Shown here: positions 16,701 through 29,535 of the stretch, one piece after another
Numbering within the stretch: the first letter of the stretch is position 1
Layout of the letters: every line of letters begins with the position of its first letter
Assembly: GCF_001522545.3 (NCBI RefSeq)
Contig: NC_031770.1
Location: 95,491,779 to 95,555,778, forward strand
Origin: Parus major
Lineage: Eukaryota; Chordata; Aves; Passeriformes; Paridae
Direction of reading: 5' to 3'
DNA length: 64,000 nt
Made by a program: the position numbers and the translations under genes
Notes under the pieces: model-generated
The model's database searches: none
What the model was told of the DNA's origin: nothing
Seen by the model: only the letters and a program-made list of their open reading frames with translations

Positions 16701-18440
16701 AGTAGGAGGCCTGAGTTTGATTTTTAATTACATCTGAAGGTCAGAGCAATGCTGAAAAGCTAGACCTTTTCCAGTTTGTGATATGTGCTATCCTGGCCAC
16801 TAGATGTTTATCAGAATGACAGAAAAAAAGATGTCGATTACACAAAGTTATGAAGCCTCATAAAATGAAGGCTGGAGGTCTGGCTGAGGGAGTGTGAGTT
16901 TCTCTGTCTCCAGTAGGGGCTGACTGCAGCACTGTTCAGTGTAAATAATTCACTGCTGTTTTAACAAAGTGCCTTTGCCCTGCCCCTTGCTGCCTGCCTT
17001 GAGGGTACTCCTGTGAAAGCCCTGCTGACACGAATATCTATGTACTAGTGCTCTGTTCCCTACAGAGATACAAGTAAAAGTCCTTATTTATGTATTGTCA
17101 TCAAGAGGAGAAAGTTTGTTGGATTTGTTAAGTGTATGAGTCAATGTTTCCCCTCTTCTACCTTCCAGTTTTTCTTACTTGTTTTCAGGAAAATCAAGCT
17201 TAGTGTCATGCAATTGCTGCTTGGTGTTGCTAAATGATTAATAGCTAACAGTTTTAATTATTGCATATTGAGTCAACATGTGTGGCTCAGTTGTGATCTG
17301 CACCTGGAGCAGCAAAAATAGAATTAAATTCAAGCACTGAGGAGTTTATTCCAGTTTGAGAGATGACTAACAGAAAAAGCACAATTGCTGCAGTGAATGA
17401 TGCTTATAAATTTTTATACAGAAAAAAAAAATAAATTAATTCAACATCACTAATGAAGTAGAAGGCCAGGTTTTACACAGTTGCAAATAAAGTTAATCCT
17501 GTATTGATGTGGGCACACTGATCTTTCCCACCCTACATCTCATGTACTGTGCAGAAAGTAAGGAGAGCTTCTGCTCTCTGTGCCCACAGAGGCGCTGGGG
17601 AGGTGCTAAGAAGATGTTCAGATGGCAGGTGGATGTCTTCACAGGGACAGATCTACAGGCTGTGTTTTACCAGGATTGTCTTAACGCATAATCAAGTTGT
17701 TTCCTATTTTCTTGGCTAAACAGATACTGTTATGTGAAGCAAAGGGAATAGGACACTGTGCTGCCCCAAGAGCAGAGGAGGGGTTGCACTTGGCATGCTT
17801 GAGTGCATGTCTGTACCGTGGAGGAATCCTGTATCTGCTGCATCTCCTTGCCACTTTTAGGAGTCTCTTGGCAGTGCCCTGGGAGGCCTAATAAGGGCTG
17901 GTTAGTGAGGCAGCTTTTACTTTCATTAAGTAGAACAGCATTTGTGATGCCCTGCAATAAAATGAGCTCTGGCAATTGAGCTCAGATACTGATTTCTTAA
18001 GTAGTTTGGGTATTGGAAATTTTCATCCTTTGGAAAAATCTGATTGGGAAATGCTAGTACCATTGGATACTTCGCTGAACCAAAGGGAGAATCAGGGCCT
18101 TGTCTTCTTCTCTTAGGATTTTTAAATAGCCCCATTGTGTTTTTAAATAGGTATTGTGTTTAATCCTCTTGCAGATACAAAGATAATTCCAGCTGACTAT
18201 GCAAAGTGCAGAAAAATTTACCTGGATGCTCCTAAAATGTATTAGCATATTTTCTAAAAACTTTTTATTGTCTTTTTACAACCAGTTGGATTTTATCTGC
18301 ATGGTTTTGGTTTGGTTTGAACCCAAGAATTGTAGTCGTAGTTGTGTCAATGTGATATTTAATCTGAATTTAAAGGCTGAGGAAAAGATGTGTAGTGCGT
18401 CAAGCTGAGGTAGGTGGCCTAATTAATGTCTTGCTGTATA
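13735..18440. other. Intergenic DNA downstream of RPS7
   Basis: AT-rich sequence with only short, unrecognisable open frames. I see no gene, structured RNA or clear mobile element. Confidence 0.5.
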
Positions 18441-18444
18441 GAAA

Positions 18445-19525
18445 CATTTTTATAGAAACAGGTTTGGGTTTCAAGGGACCTTAAGGGTTGTCTACTCTAG
18501 CCCTGCCCTGCTGTAGGCAGGAACACCTTCCTCTAGATAAGGTTGTTTAAAGCCCCATCCAATCTGGCCTGGAGCATGTCCAGGGATCGGGCATCCACGA
18601 CTTCTCTGGGAAACCTGTTCCAGTGTCTCATCAGTCTAACAATAAAGAATTCATAGTATCTGATACCTGCCCTCTTCCAGTTTGAAGCCTTTCTGCCTTG
18701 CCCTATTCACTACATGTCCTTGTAAAAAGTCTCTCTCCAGCTTTCTTTTAGCCCTACCCCCCTTTAGGTAATGGAAGGTGCTCTTACGTCTCTCAGGAGC
18801 CTTCTCCAGCCTGAGGAAGCCTGACCCTTTCAGCCTGTGTTAATTAGAAAGGTTCTCTGGCCTCATTAACGCTCCTCTGGACTCACTGCAACAGGTCTGC
18901 ATTTTTCTTGTGTTGGGGGTCTCAGAGCTGGATGCAGCATAGCAGGCAGGCTCTCATGAGAGAGGAGCAGAGGGACAGATTCACTTCCCCCAAGCTGCTG
19001 GCCATGCTTCTGTTGATGCAGCTCAGGATGCGGTTGGAATTCTGGGCTGCAAGGGCACCTGTCTGGCTCACGTTGAGCTTCTCATCAACCAACAAGTTCT
19101 TCTTCTCAGGGCTGTTCTTGATCCATTCTCTGCCCAGTGTGTGTTTATGCTTGGGACTGCCCCAACCCAGGTGCAGGATCCTGCACTTGGTGTTGAACTT
19201 CATGAGGTCTGCACAGGCCCATCTCTCAAGCCTGTCAAACAGGTCTCCTTTTCCTTGCAGAGAGGACTTGCATTTTCCTTAGTCTTCCTTTAGATACATC
19301 ACTGATGTATCTAAAGAAGCTTTTCTTGTTGCCTTTGATGTCTCTGGACAGATTTAATTTTCTCAGTGTATGTTAGCTTTCCTAACATGATGCCTCATTG
19401 CTCAGACAATCTCTGTTCCTCCCAGGCTACCCATTCTTGCTTCCATCCTGTTCAGGCTTCCTTTCTGTGTTTCAGTTTGTCCATGAGCTGCTTGTTCCTC
19501 TGTGCTGGTATACTGTGGCCTCTGA
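18445..19525 (-). mobile_element. CR1 LINE, about 1.1 kb, antisense
   Basis: The plus strand carries the reverse complement of a CR1 3' end and part of its reverse-transcriptase ORF. It starts with a diverged GGTTTGGGTTTCAAGGGACC and includes CCAATCTGGCCTGGAGCATG. The part from about 19280 onward, including CTTGTTGCCTTTGATGTCTC, comes from further 5' in CR1 ORF2, so an internal segment appears deleted near 19240-19280. Frame breaks make it inactive. Confidence 0.88.
19288..19316. repeat. Perfect 14-bp-arm palindrome inside CR1
   Basis: The arm CTTTAGATACATCA is followed by one C and its exact reverse complement. Only one base separates the arms, so the DNA could extrude a hairpin. It lies within the CR1 copy, close to the probable internal deletion. 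Confidence 0.85.
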
Positions 19526-22500
19526 AGGCTGTCTCTCTCTATCCAGCAAGGGTGGCTGAAAGACTTGAGAATCAGTGTCCTAGACAGCTATGTTAGCATA
19601 ATAAAGAACTTAATAACCAGCAGCTATTGTGACCTGGTGATGACCTAAGCTGCTCCCACATGGTCCATGCATCAGTACCCCAGTTTGCACATACTACCTT
19701 GATTTAGATGATGTACCAATATGGCTACACAGTTTCCAGTTGGTTTTTGGGGTGGGAAAAGGTTACTTATACCCTTCTGTATGGGGTCTGTGCCTTTCTC
19801 TCATGTGAAAGTAAACCGTGTGCTTGCTTATTCTCCCTATTCTTAGAGAAAGCACTTTAACTGTATTTATAATATTTGCCCTTTCCTTTTGAACTCTGGT
19901 AATTTCTGTTTGTTTTCACTTCTGCTTCCCTGGTGTTGGTGTCCTACCTTTTCTACCAACTTTCCCTGAATGGCTCTATTTCTCCATTGAATTCTGGTTC
20001 TGGCCTCAAAGTTATTTGCCTGTGTTTACAGGGAGAGTAGATATGTATGTAAATGGAGTTGTCTTTGCCATGGTAATATGATCTTCAAAGGCTTAGACTA
20101 CAGTCACTTTGCTGCATTCTTTACATAAAATGTTTGTCTTGGCAAGTTTCTGCCAACAGAGTGCTGCAAGGGCCCAGTTCTGCTAATTGCCTTCTGATCT
20201 CACTGAACTGATGTGGCTTGTATGCATATGAACTTTAAAATTAGAGTTGCATGGTCCTTAGACAGTTATGTTCATGTTCTACCATAATGCCCTTTCTTTA
20301 CTGAGGTAATCTACCAAGGAAGTGATCATTGGCTTTTAACTTTTCATGACCATTTGATGTGTGTTAAAATTCAGGAGTCCATAGCAGTGGAGGGTAGCTA
20401 GGTTCCAGTCCAACATGGAAACCTGTATGTAGGTAGTCCACAGGGAGTCCTGAGTATGAGGCATCACTACCTCTTTTTGAATCTGTTTCTGTCCTTGCCA
20501 TTAAAACTGGGCCGTGTATGCTGTGGGCTGACAAAACAGGAGCTGTCATGGGCAAGAATGCTGCACACCCCAGGCTTAGGGAGATGTTTCCTGGGAGAGA
20601 GGATATATAATGTCAAGAGCAAAGAGGAAGAGAGCACATCAGGACAGTGTCACTAGCTTGTACTGCAAGCCCCACCACAGCACAAAATTCTCAACGAAGT
20701 GGATGTGCACCTTAAAAGAGATCTGAAAAATGGTAAAGAAGTGAGCACACAGATGATCCTATTGCAGCTTTCTCTAACCCCTCAGTCTAAAACCTTTTCT
20801 GTGTTCTAATACTTTCCTGGTCTTGGGACTGTGGAAGGTGGAAAGGAACCTCCTGCTACTGCTCTTAGCTCCTGTTCTGGTTTTCCAGTGAGAGGTCACA
20901 TATTGGGGGTTACCCAGGCTCCCAGCCTAATGGGTGCTTGCTTATAATATGGCCCCTCAAACATTACCTGGAAGAACTGGGAGGAGGGAACAGTGGCACG
21001 AGATGGATGGAGACAGATGATTCACAGGATTTTTTTTGTAGCTATCAGAGCTACAGCAGCTTTTCATTGGAGAGTATTAATTAATACAGTCACAAGTGGT
21101 ACTCTCTGTTTACCCTGGAAATTGATAGTGAAGCTGTTTATATGTGTTGAAGTATAAACTGCTGTAACTGAGGGGGGGTGGGGGGGGGGGGGGGGCTGGT
21201 CTAAAAATCCCACTTCCCAGAACCAGCTGGCCCCAGTTTTTTGCTGCTTGAATGTGTGTGGAGTACTGTGGTTTATCCAGGCCTCAAACTAGTCTAGCTG
21301 TTAAAGGTAAAAATCAAAGTTGTACAAGTATTTAGAAGCTTAAAAGTGAAAAGCACTTAAATTGTATAAAAAGGTGTTTAAAATACAACACAAAATTTTG
21401 TGAAGATGCCTGCCATGTGGATAATTTAGCATTTATGTTGTTGTGGGGTGTTCAGACATGGCTCTGAAACAGTTGCATATTTTAGTCAAGTCAAGAATGG
21501 TGCAGCCAATTGCAAGAACAGAGATAATTTCAGCGAGGGGAAGAGTGTACTAATTAGCCACACAAGAAAATCACAGTCAGTGCTGCATTTCATGTGTTTT
21601 CATATCTGCTGAAGCAAAGCAAGGAGAGTGTTGTGCTGGGGCAGTGTGCGTGCATGGCTTAGAGCTGAATAGATGTAAATGGTTAAAAAGGGGTTCTCTG
21701 CTAGAGAGGAGGAGCGGAAAGTAAGTGTGCATTCCCAAAAAAGTACATTCCCAAAATAAAAAGCTTACATCATGGACCTCTTCAGTTTTCCCACACTTCT
21801 TCCCTAATTATTGTCCTTCAGGACAGCTGATCTATTTCAAACAGGAAGCTGTTTACAGATAACACTTGCAACTGTTTTGTCTGATTTGTTGAACTGTCGA
21901 AAAGCAAAAGACAACCTCTTTTTAAATTAAAAACTGTCAGACTTCTGTAAACAGCAGCAATGAGGTTCATCTGTGCAGTGTCCCTGCAGGCACAGAGCAT
22001 TGTGCAGTTCCCATTCTCTCAGCAGCCATAAGGTAAGAGACTTTTAATGCTTTCACTCTGTAAAAACATGTAAAGGAAAAAGTCTTGATGTTTTTTAGGG
22101 AGCTGCTTTGTATATGGCAAAATATGGTTGACAATCCCCAAACAGAAGGGGAAGGCAAATGAAAAAAGAGCTTGCTTGAGTCTATCGGGTAACATTGGAC
22201 CTTTCTATTGAGAAGCACCCATGAGGGTTAGATCACTGAATGCCAGGTTAGTTTGGGGGGGGGTTGTGTTTAAAATGTACAAATGCCATTGCAAGAGCTT
22301 GCTTTCCTTTTAGCAGGGAAGGACTAAACAGTATATGAATTTTAACTTTTCCTACAACTGAAACTTTTTTTACTTCATTCTTGAGTTGTAATTCCTGGTC
22401 ACAGACACAGGCAGTTGTCTGTTTTCCACTTTAAAAAGTGATCTTTTAATACAACTGCAAAGCAGAGAATGAAGACTGACACTGCAGAAGTGAAACATGA

Positions 22501-25500
22501 CAGAAGGTCCAGTAAGGGCTGAAATTACACTGCTGCATGGTTAAGAGTATCTCAGTGAAAACTAAGTCATATAGGGAGTAGTAACATGCAGAAATGGTTA
22601 GTGAGGTATAAGGATGTATAATGATACAGAATCTTGGTCCAAGTGAGCAGGAATATGAGAGTAAGCCATATTTCAATAAGCTGTAGGGCACATGTCTGCT
22701 TGTCAGGATTCATAAGGGGCTTGAAGTTTCCATTCTGACCTCTGTGCATACATATGTGTTCAGTATAGGCAGTGAAATTTTGGAGGGGGATTGTTTTCTA
22801 ACAAAATAAAATCACTATGGAGAACTGAAATACCTAACTTTACTTGTCCTACAGTGAAATGGAGCAGTTGGATTGGAAATACTATGACTTTGTTTATTGG
22901 TGCAAAACCAATACACTTTGATTCTTGGGTATTGAAAGATTTTTAAAATGTGGCAAATGTAAAAACTGTTGCCCTATGTTTTCTTCTCTGTAGCTGAGAT
23001 CTTTGTATTTCATATCCATGTGATTGTTTATATGATCATGAACATTTAAGGCATTATAGTGATCAGAAAATATAAAGCAAACACTGATTTAAAGGTCACA
23101 CAATGACATTCTCCCTAAAGTTTTAGTATGTTACTGATGCAGCATAAATAAGGTGTGCCAGTGTTGTAGACAAGAAGCAAGACTTTAAAGCTGAGTATTC
23201 CTTTCAAAAATGTTTGGACTGTCTTTCATAAAATTCTTAGATGTATCTGTTAAAATGAAATTACTGTTTTAGTTAATACATGAAAGATAATGTGTAAGTT
23301 AAATCCATAGTCAAAATAGCATTTTAAACGTGGCATATTCCTATAGTCAACAGAGAATTGCGCTGTGGAAGTGATGTCTTGAGAGCAGAAATCTACTGTG
23401 TAATTTCTAATTGTTTGTTATGGTCAAGGCTGTTTTTTTCTGAGTATTTTGAATGATTTTACACTGTTTCTAAAACTACTTTAGTCATCTCTAGGTCTGT
23501 CCAAAGATTCTTGAACCAGAATTCTTTTGAAGTAGGAAGACTTTTGGCAGAGTAGCTTTTTAGAGAAAAGTGTCAGTTTTCTGGGATAGTTCAGTTCATC
23601 AAATTATTTTGGCTGAAAACCAGGAGAGTTTAGCCAAAAATATTCTCATCATGTCTCTTGGGAAGTGTAGTTTGTGCTTTGCACTGCATTTCACTACTGG
23701 CTGAACTTCACAGCTGAACCACATTTCCCGTAAGGCTGTGTTGTCAGGGTCTCGCTATTTTAATTTCCCTTGATGAAAGGAGTGTTAGGGAGTATTTTGG
23801 AAAAGTTAGTCTCGTGAAAGAGGCACAGACTGGGCTCATAAGGTATCAGCTGGTTGATAACTAGTTGGCAGCTTCTTAAAATTCAAGTGTTTCCTTCTGG
23901 TTTGCACATGAGCCACAGGCTATCCTGGTTTTCATCCATGAGAGTAGGACCCTTCAAGAGAGTGTCCAGCAGAAAGTTTAAAGCCTTTTGATATTTTTAG
24001 CCATACAAGCACCTGTACAAGGAATATTTAATAACATTTCTAAGGCTTTGTTAATACTTTTGCCAACTTTTGTGCTAAAAGTGTTCCATTTTATATATTT
24101 GGAACTGAAAAATGCATGGGAGTATGTCTGGATTTTAAGATCTTATAAGAACTCTTAAAACAACCTACTAGGAGCCTGAAGCTTTAGAAAAGGGTGGTTT
24201 TGAAAATCCAGCAAGGTTTTTATCTCATCCATCTAAGTGCCTCTTCAAAAAAAATCTAGTCCTGGGTCATTTTCCTATAGTTGTATAAGATGTCTGTAGG
24301 CAAGATAGAAACAGAAGGTGGTCTGCTTGAGTGCTTCATCAGTGCACCAGTCTCCTAATGTTTCCATAGAACCCAAGGATACTTAGCTTCTGGGATTATT
24401 TGGATGCTGCCCCCTCAAAACTTTATCAGAAAATTGGTTAGGAGGTCCATAGGGTGTCCTGGAGACCAGGACAGAGCAGTGTGAAAAATGATGAGGAATT
24501 GGAGGATTTGCATTGGTTTTCTTCTGCACTGTATCATAGAACGGTTTGGGTTGGCCATGAATAAACAGTTTTGCAGTGCTGCAAGCTGGATACCAGACTC
24601 CAAACTAAGAACTGGCTATGCTTCTGTGCCATGTGAAGTGAGTGGAGGTGAGCTAAGTGCTGAAGAAAGTGACTCACCACAGTCAGACAGGTGTCTGATG
24701 GCCACAGCAGCCATCTGAAAATTGCTTTTGAGGGGTGCCTCACTATTCTCTGCTGGATGTGGAAGTGGATCAATTCACTATATTCAGTGCCAAATGCTGC
24801 AGGAACTAAAGTTCTGGAAGGTGGAAGCTTTCCTTGAATTCGTGTGCTGGGTTGTTCTTCAAACAAGGAGATTTTGAAAAATGGCTCTGAGAAAAGTGTT
24901 TTTTACAGTTCTCTTTGAACAATAGACTGCTGGAATCCAGCTGTCACTTAATAACCTGCTGTCTGCTTACCTGGGAAGTAGGAGGTCTAAATGCAGCTCA
25001 CTGTATTCCTCCAGGCCTCCACCTCCCATCTGCTGGAAAGGTGCCCCTGTAACTAACCAACATAGTAATTTGATGTGCTTGGAGGCAGCTGAATGATTTT
25101 GAATGTGTTTCATTGATGAAAACATGCTAGGTGGGAGAAGAGTGTCTTGTTATTCTCCTCAGGCAAGATGTTGACCATCTCTGGTCTGTGCAGTAAGAAA
25201 GCTTAGACACCCAAGTTTTCCAGTAAAACCACAGGAACCTCCTACCTCTTAAGGTGGCTGGATTGTTAGGAGATGGTTTCAGATGCTTTGTTTGAACCTG
25301 GGATGAGGCCACAGAGAGAGAGAGAGATTCAGAGGTCGTGTTACCAGTGTTGAACTTAATCATCTCTCACTTGGAGGTTTAGAGGTGAAAAACTGGGGGG
25401 AAGGATGGATAGTGGAAAGAGAAACTTCTTCATCGTTGGCTGTTTTTGAATAGGGACCTCGAAGAATTAAGCTGTATCCATAGATGTGCTGAAGTTCCTG

Positions 25501-26460
25501 GTTCCTGTTTTTGGTCTTAAGCATGGGTCTCTGCGATTTTTTTTTTTTGTTTTGTCCTGTCTGCTAATTGCAGAATGAGCATAAATGACAACAACAACAA
25601 AACAAAATCCTACTGACAGTACTCTAAGATTTTCTGTTTGAGTGATTTTCAGGCTTAGTTGTGGACCACCCCAAAATCTCCTGTAATGGTGCTGATGATT
25701 TTAGCTGATACTGAAACTTGCTGACAGTAGGTATGCCTTTATTCATCTTTAGTGGACTCTTTAGAAATGGTCTATGGGCCTCCAAGAGACCATGGATGAG
25801 ATGTTGAATGCCAGGGTCATTCTGCTCTTTGGAAGGACAAAATTATACAAGTGACTGTGTAATTTTAATTCTGTGTATATATAGAATTTTTTATTATCAT
25901 CAGAGAAAGTTTTGTAAGATATCTAATTTTTGGGAATTAAAACAAAGATCTTTAAAACATTTGATATAAAAGAACTGACATTGTTAAATGGCACAGTAAT
26001 GATGGACAATCAATTAAAAACAGCAGACAAGAATCTAATGAAAGCCTAGCGCAGGAAACAGAAAAAAGGAAAGCCCTATTAAATAGTAAAAGAAAAATGT
26101 GTATTGATGAGGTTTCTTGTTAGAATGGTGTTAATAAGAAAACAGGTCTCTCTGATGGCTCACTGGAGTGGAGCTATGCTCAAGAAATGTTAAGGAAACA
26201 GATACTGAGAACATGTGGAATAGCAAGAGAAGGACTAATGGTGCATGCTGAGGAGACTCCAGGGTGCTGGATCTGTCAGCAGCACCTACACATGCACTTG
26301 CAGTGTTTCTCTCTAGCTGTGCAATGAACTTGCAGTTTAAAGCTAATGTAGAGTTGAAGTGAGATGATGTAGTGAGAGCCATGCTATGAGCTGCAGCTGA
26401 AAAAACTCCTTGTTGGAGGTTACCTTCCTATGCTGTTTAATATCTTCATGAATTTGGTTT
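19526..26460. other. Intergenic DNA
   Basis: About 7 kb with short, random open frames and no recognisable gene. The only clear landmark is a poly-G run at 21172-21195, listed separately. Confidence 0.45.
21172..21195 (+). repeat. Near-pure poly-G tract
   Basis: A run of about 23 G residues broken by a single T. It is a potential G-quadruplex and a site where the assembled length is unreliable. Confidence 0.9.
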
Positions 26461-26461
26461 G

Positions 26462-26815
26462 TTTAGCCAGAAGAGGCGGCTTTGGGGTGACCTAATTGCA
26501 GCCTGAAGGGAACTTACAGGAAAGATGGAAAGGGACTTTTTACAAAGGCCTGTAGTGACAGGACAGGGGGAAAGGGCTTCCAACTGACAGAAGGCAGGTT
26601 TAAATTAGATAGTAGAAAAATATTCTTCCCAGTGAGACACTGAAACTGGCTGGCCAGAGATGTTGTGGATGTGCCATCCCTGTAAGTGTTCAAGGCCAGG
26701 TTGGAGCTCTGAGCGACCTGGTCGAGTGGAAGGTCCCTGGCCATGTCAAATAGGTTGGAACCAGATGATCTTTAATCTCCCTTCTAACCTAGGCCATGAT
26801 ATCATTGATATGATA
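26462..26815 (+). mobile_element. CR1 LINE 3' fragment
   Basis: Sense CR1 tail with GATGGAAAGGGACTTTTTAC, then GTTCAAGGCCAGGTTGGAGC, then GGTTGGAACCAGATGATCTT and a decayed terminal repeat. It is 5'-truncated. Confidence 0.88.
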
Positions 26816-28350
26816 TGTTAGAATTGTCTTTTATGTAATTGTGGAGTGTCAAAAAGTATCTGTTGTCATTCTCTATTTTTATGAAGGTTATACAATACCC
26901 ACAGAGGGGCTTGGTGTGCAGCTGGCATCCAGCAAAGGCCAATGCACCATGTCTGATAGATTGTCCCCTAAGCAACTCTGTATTTAAATGTGCATTTGCT
27001 TATTTAGGCTTAATGTACAAGTGATTGCATTCACACTGTTCCTTGATTTTAGGAAAGATGACATTAAACATTGCAACTACAGTGCTGAGTACGTGGACTT
27101 TCTGTTATGTATAGAAGTGATGCTTCTGTATCTTTTTGGTATCATTGAGTAACTGTGACAAGTCTTGGTTTTGTTTTCATTGTTCATTTTCTTGAGTCAA
27201 CTGGCAGATGTTGGGATTTCAGGTCAGTGTACTCTTTAACACCAGTGAAGCCTTTTATTTTACTTGTAACTGTACAATCAGAACAGTAGCATTAGTTTTT
27301 GCTCCTGTAAGTGCCCTATAAATTCTGAGCAGACAAATGTGGAGGTTCAAGTGATCACTGTTTAGCTGTTCTGCAGCTTCTTAATTGGTGCATAGCTGCC
27401 CTCTGGTCGTGTTCTAGCTGTGTGAAGGGTATGTCTGCTGCTATTGTTACAGGATTTGCTGAGTACCAAAGCAGGTGGAAATGACAGTAGTTTTCACTGA
27501 CTTAACATAGCTTGTTACATTATTCCCTAGAAATGTACATTATTAAAATACAGAAATCTCTCGGGGCAGTTGCTTAGATGGAAGGACTAATGAAAAAGTT
27601 TCAAAGGGGGTTGTCATCCTCAAGAATCTTTTGGTAGCAGAAGCATCATGGTATACAGTTAAGGGAAGTAACACCTTTAGTTTATACTAATTCAGATAAA
27701 CACCCTTGCTTAAAAATTGAGTTCTACATATTCTGTTTCCTTCTCAACTCATATTTCTTTTTCAAAATGAGATGAGATTGTCAAAAGCATCTCAAACCAC
27801 ATGCAATCCTTTGTACTCGGTCTCAAATCTTAAAAATATTCGTTAACCAGTGCATTGTACATAGTGAAGTATTTTGAGTGCACATGTTGTGGTATGTGTA
27901 AGAGCTGCTGGGGGAGGTTTTTTCCACTGGAACATATTTCTGCTGAGTTCCTTTTGGCAATAGCTTTTACATTGGATCATGGCTATTGCCGATGATATAG
28001 ACTGATTAGTGAAAGTCTGCTGTAGGATAGTAGTGTAAGAATAATTTGACTTCTGAGAACTTTGTTAGTGTCTAGTTATGTGCAGGAATTGAGTGCCTTT
28101 GTGTGTGCTTCAACTAAGTCCCATCAGACACATAGAAACCTATTTTCCCACTGTATTTTGCTTCTATAACCATTTCTGTGTACCAACCATTTATTTTCTA
28201 TTAACATGGGCAGCAGTTTTGATAAGTTCCCCTTTCTTGTGCCTTATTTCCCTTATCTGTATTTGGAAAGGTGTGTCAGAGCTCTAACAATAAATGGACA
28301 TTCGATAGTACTGTTGCTATCAAGATCACCTGTCACTTGTCCAGTGAAGA
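26816..28350. other. Intergenic DNA
   Basis: AT-rich with no recognisable gene, RNA or repeat. Confidence 0.45.
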
Positions 28351-28351
28351 T

Positions 28352-29535
28352 ATTATAGAATCATAGAATGGCCTGGATTGGAAGGGACCTTTATAATCAT
28401 CTACTTCCAACCACCCTGCCATGGACAGGGACATCTTCCACTAGATCAGATTCCTCAATGCCTCATCCAGTCTGGCCTTGAACAGTACCGGGGTGGGGTG
28501 TCCACAACCTCCTTGGGTAGCCTTGTTCCAGTGTACCACCATCCTCACAGTAAAGAATATCTTCCCAGTGTCTAATCTAAATCTACTTTCAATTTGAACC
28601 CACTCACTGTAGTCCTGTCACTATATGCTCTTGTAATAAGTCTTTCCACCTCTCTCTTTTAGGCTTCCTTTAGGTGCTGGAAGGCTGCAATTAGGTGAGT
28701 CCAAAGCCTTTTCTTCTCTAGTAATCCTAAATATCTCAGCCTTTCCTTGTGGGACAGGTACTCATCTTGGTGGCCTTCTCTGGACTCACTCCAGCAGGTC
28801 CATATCCTTCCTGTGCTGGGACCCCAGGGCTGGATGCAGCCCTGCAGGTGGGGTCTCACCAGGGCAGAGCAGAGGGGCAGAATCCCCTCCCTCACCTGCT
28901 GCCCACGCTGCTTTGGGTGCAGCCCAGGGCACATTGGGCTCTCCAGGCTGCAAGGGCACATGGCTGGGTCATGTCCAGCCTCTCACCCCCCTGCACCCCA
29001 AAGTTCTTCTCAGCAGGGCTGCTCTGGCTCTGTTCATCCCCAGCCTGTGCTGGTACCGGGGTTTGCCCTGACCCAAGTGCAGCACCTTGCCCTTGGTCTT
29101 GTGAAACCTCATGAGATTCCCATGGGCCACTCCTCAAGCTTGTCCAGGTCCCTCTGGATGGCATCCTGTCCTTCAGGAGTGTCACTGCACCACAGCTTGG
29201 TGTCATCTGCAAATTTGCTGACGGTGCACTCAATCCCTTCATCCACATTATTAATGATGATATTAATTACACTGGTTCCAATACAGACCCTGAGGGACAT
29301 CACTTATCACTGATGTCCATCAGGACACCAAGCTGTTGACCACCATCCTCAAGGTATGATTGTCCAACCAGTTTCTTGTCCATCTAACACTCCACCCATC
29401 AAAACTGTCTCTTTTCAATTTAGAGAGATGTTGTGGGGTGCCATGTCAAAGGCTTTACAGAACACTAGAAATGACATCTGTAGCCCTTCCCTTGTCCACT
29501 GATGTAATCATACGTAAAGTCACAAAAGATCATAT
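28352..29535 (-). mobile_element. CR1 LINE with reverse-transcriptase remnant, about 1.2 kb
   Basis: The reverse complement of the CR1 3' end begins at 28352 with ATAGAATCATAGAATGGCCT. On the minus strand a 64-residue open frame (29303-29109) contains the CR1 reverse-transcriptase catalytic motif FADDTKL followed by [19 protein letters not shown]. The 5' part of the ORF is missing and frames are broken further 3', so it is a 5'-truncated, inactive copy. It is one of the best-preserved CR1s in the window. Confidence 0.93.

Noticed and set aside
28747..29313. 188-codon plus-strand open frame
   Set aside because: It is the antisense of a CR1 LINE; the coding sense is on the minus strand, with the reverse-transcriptase motif.
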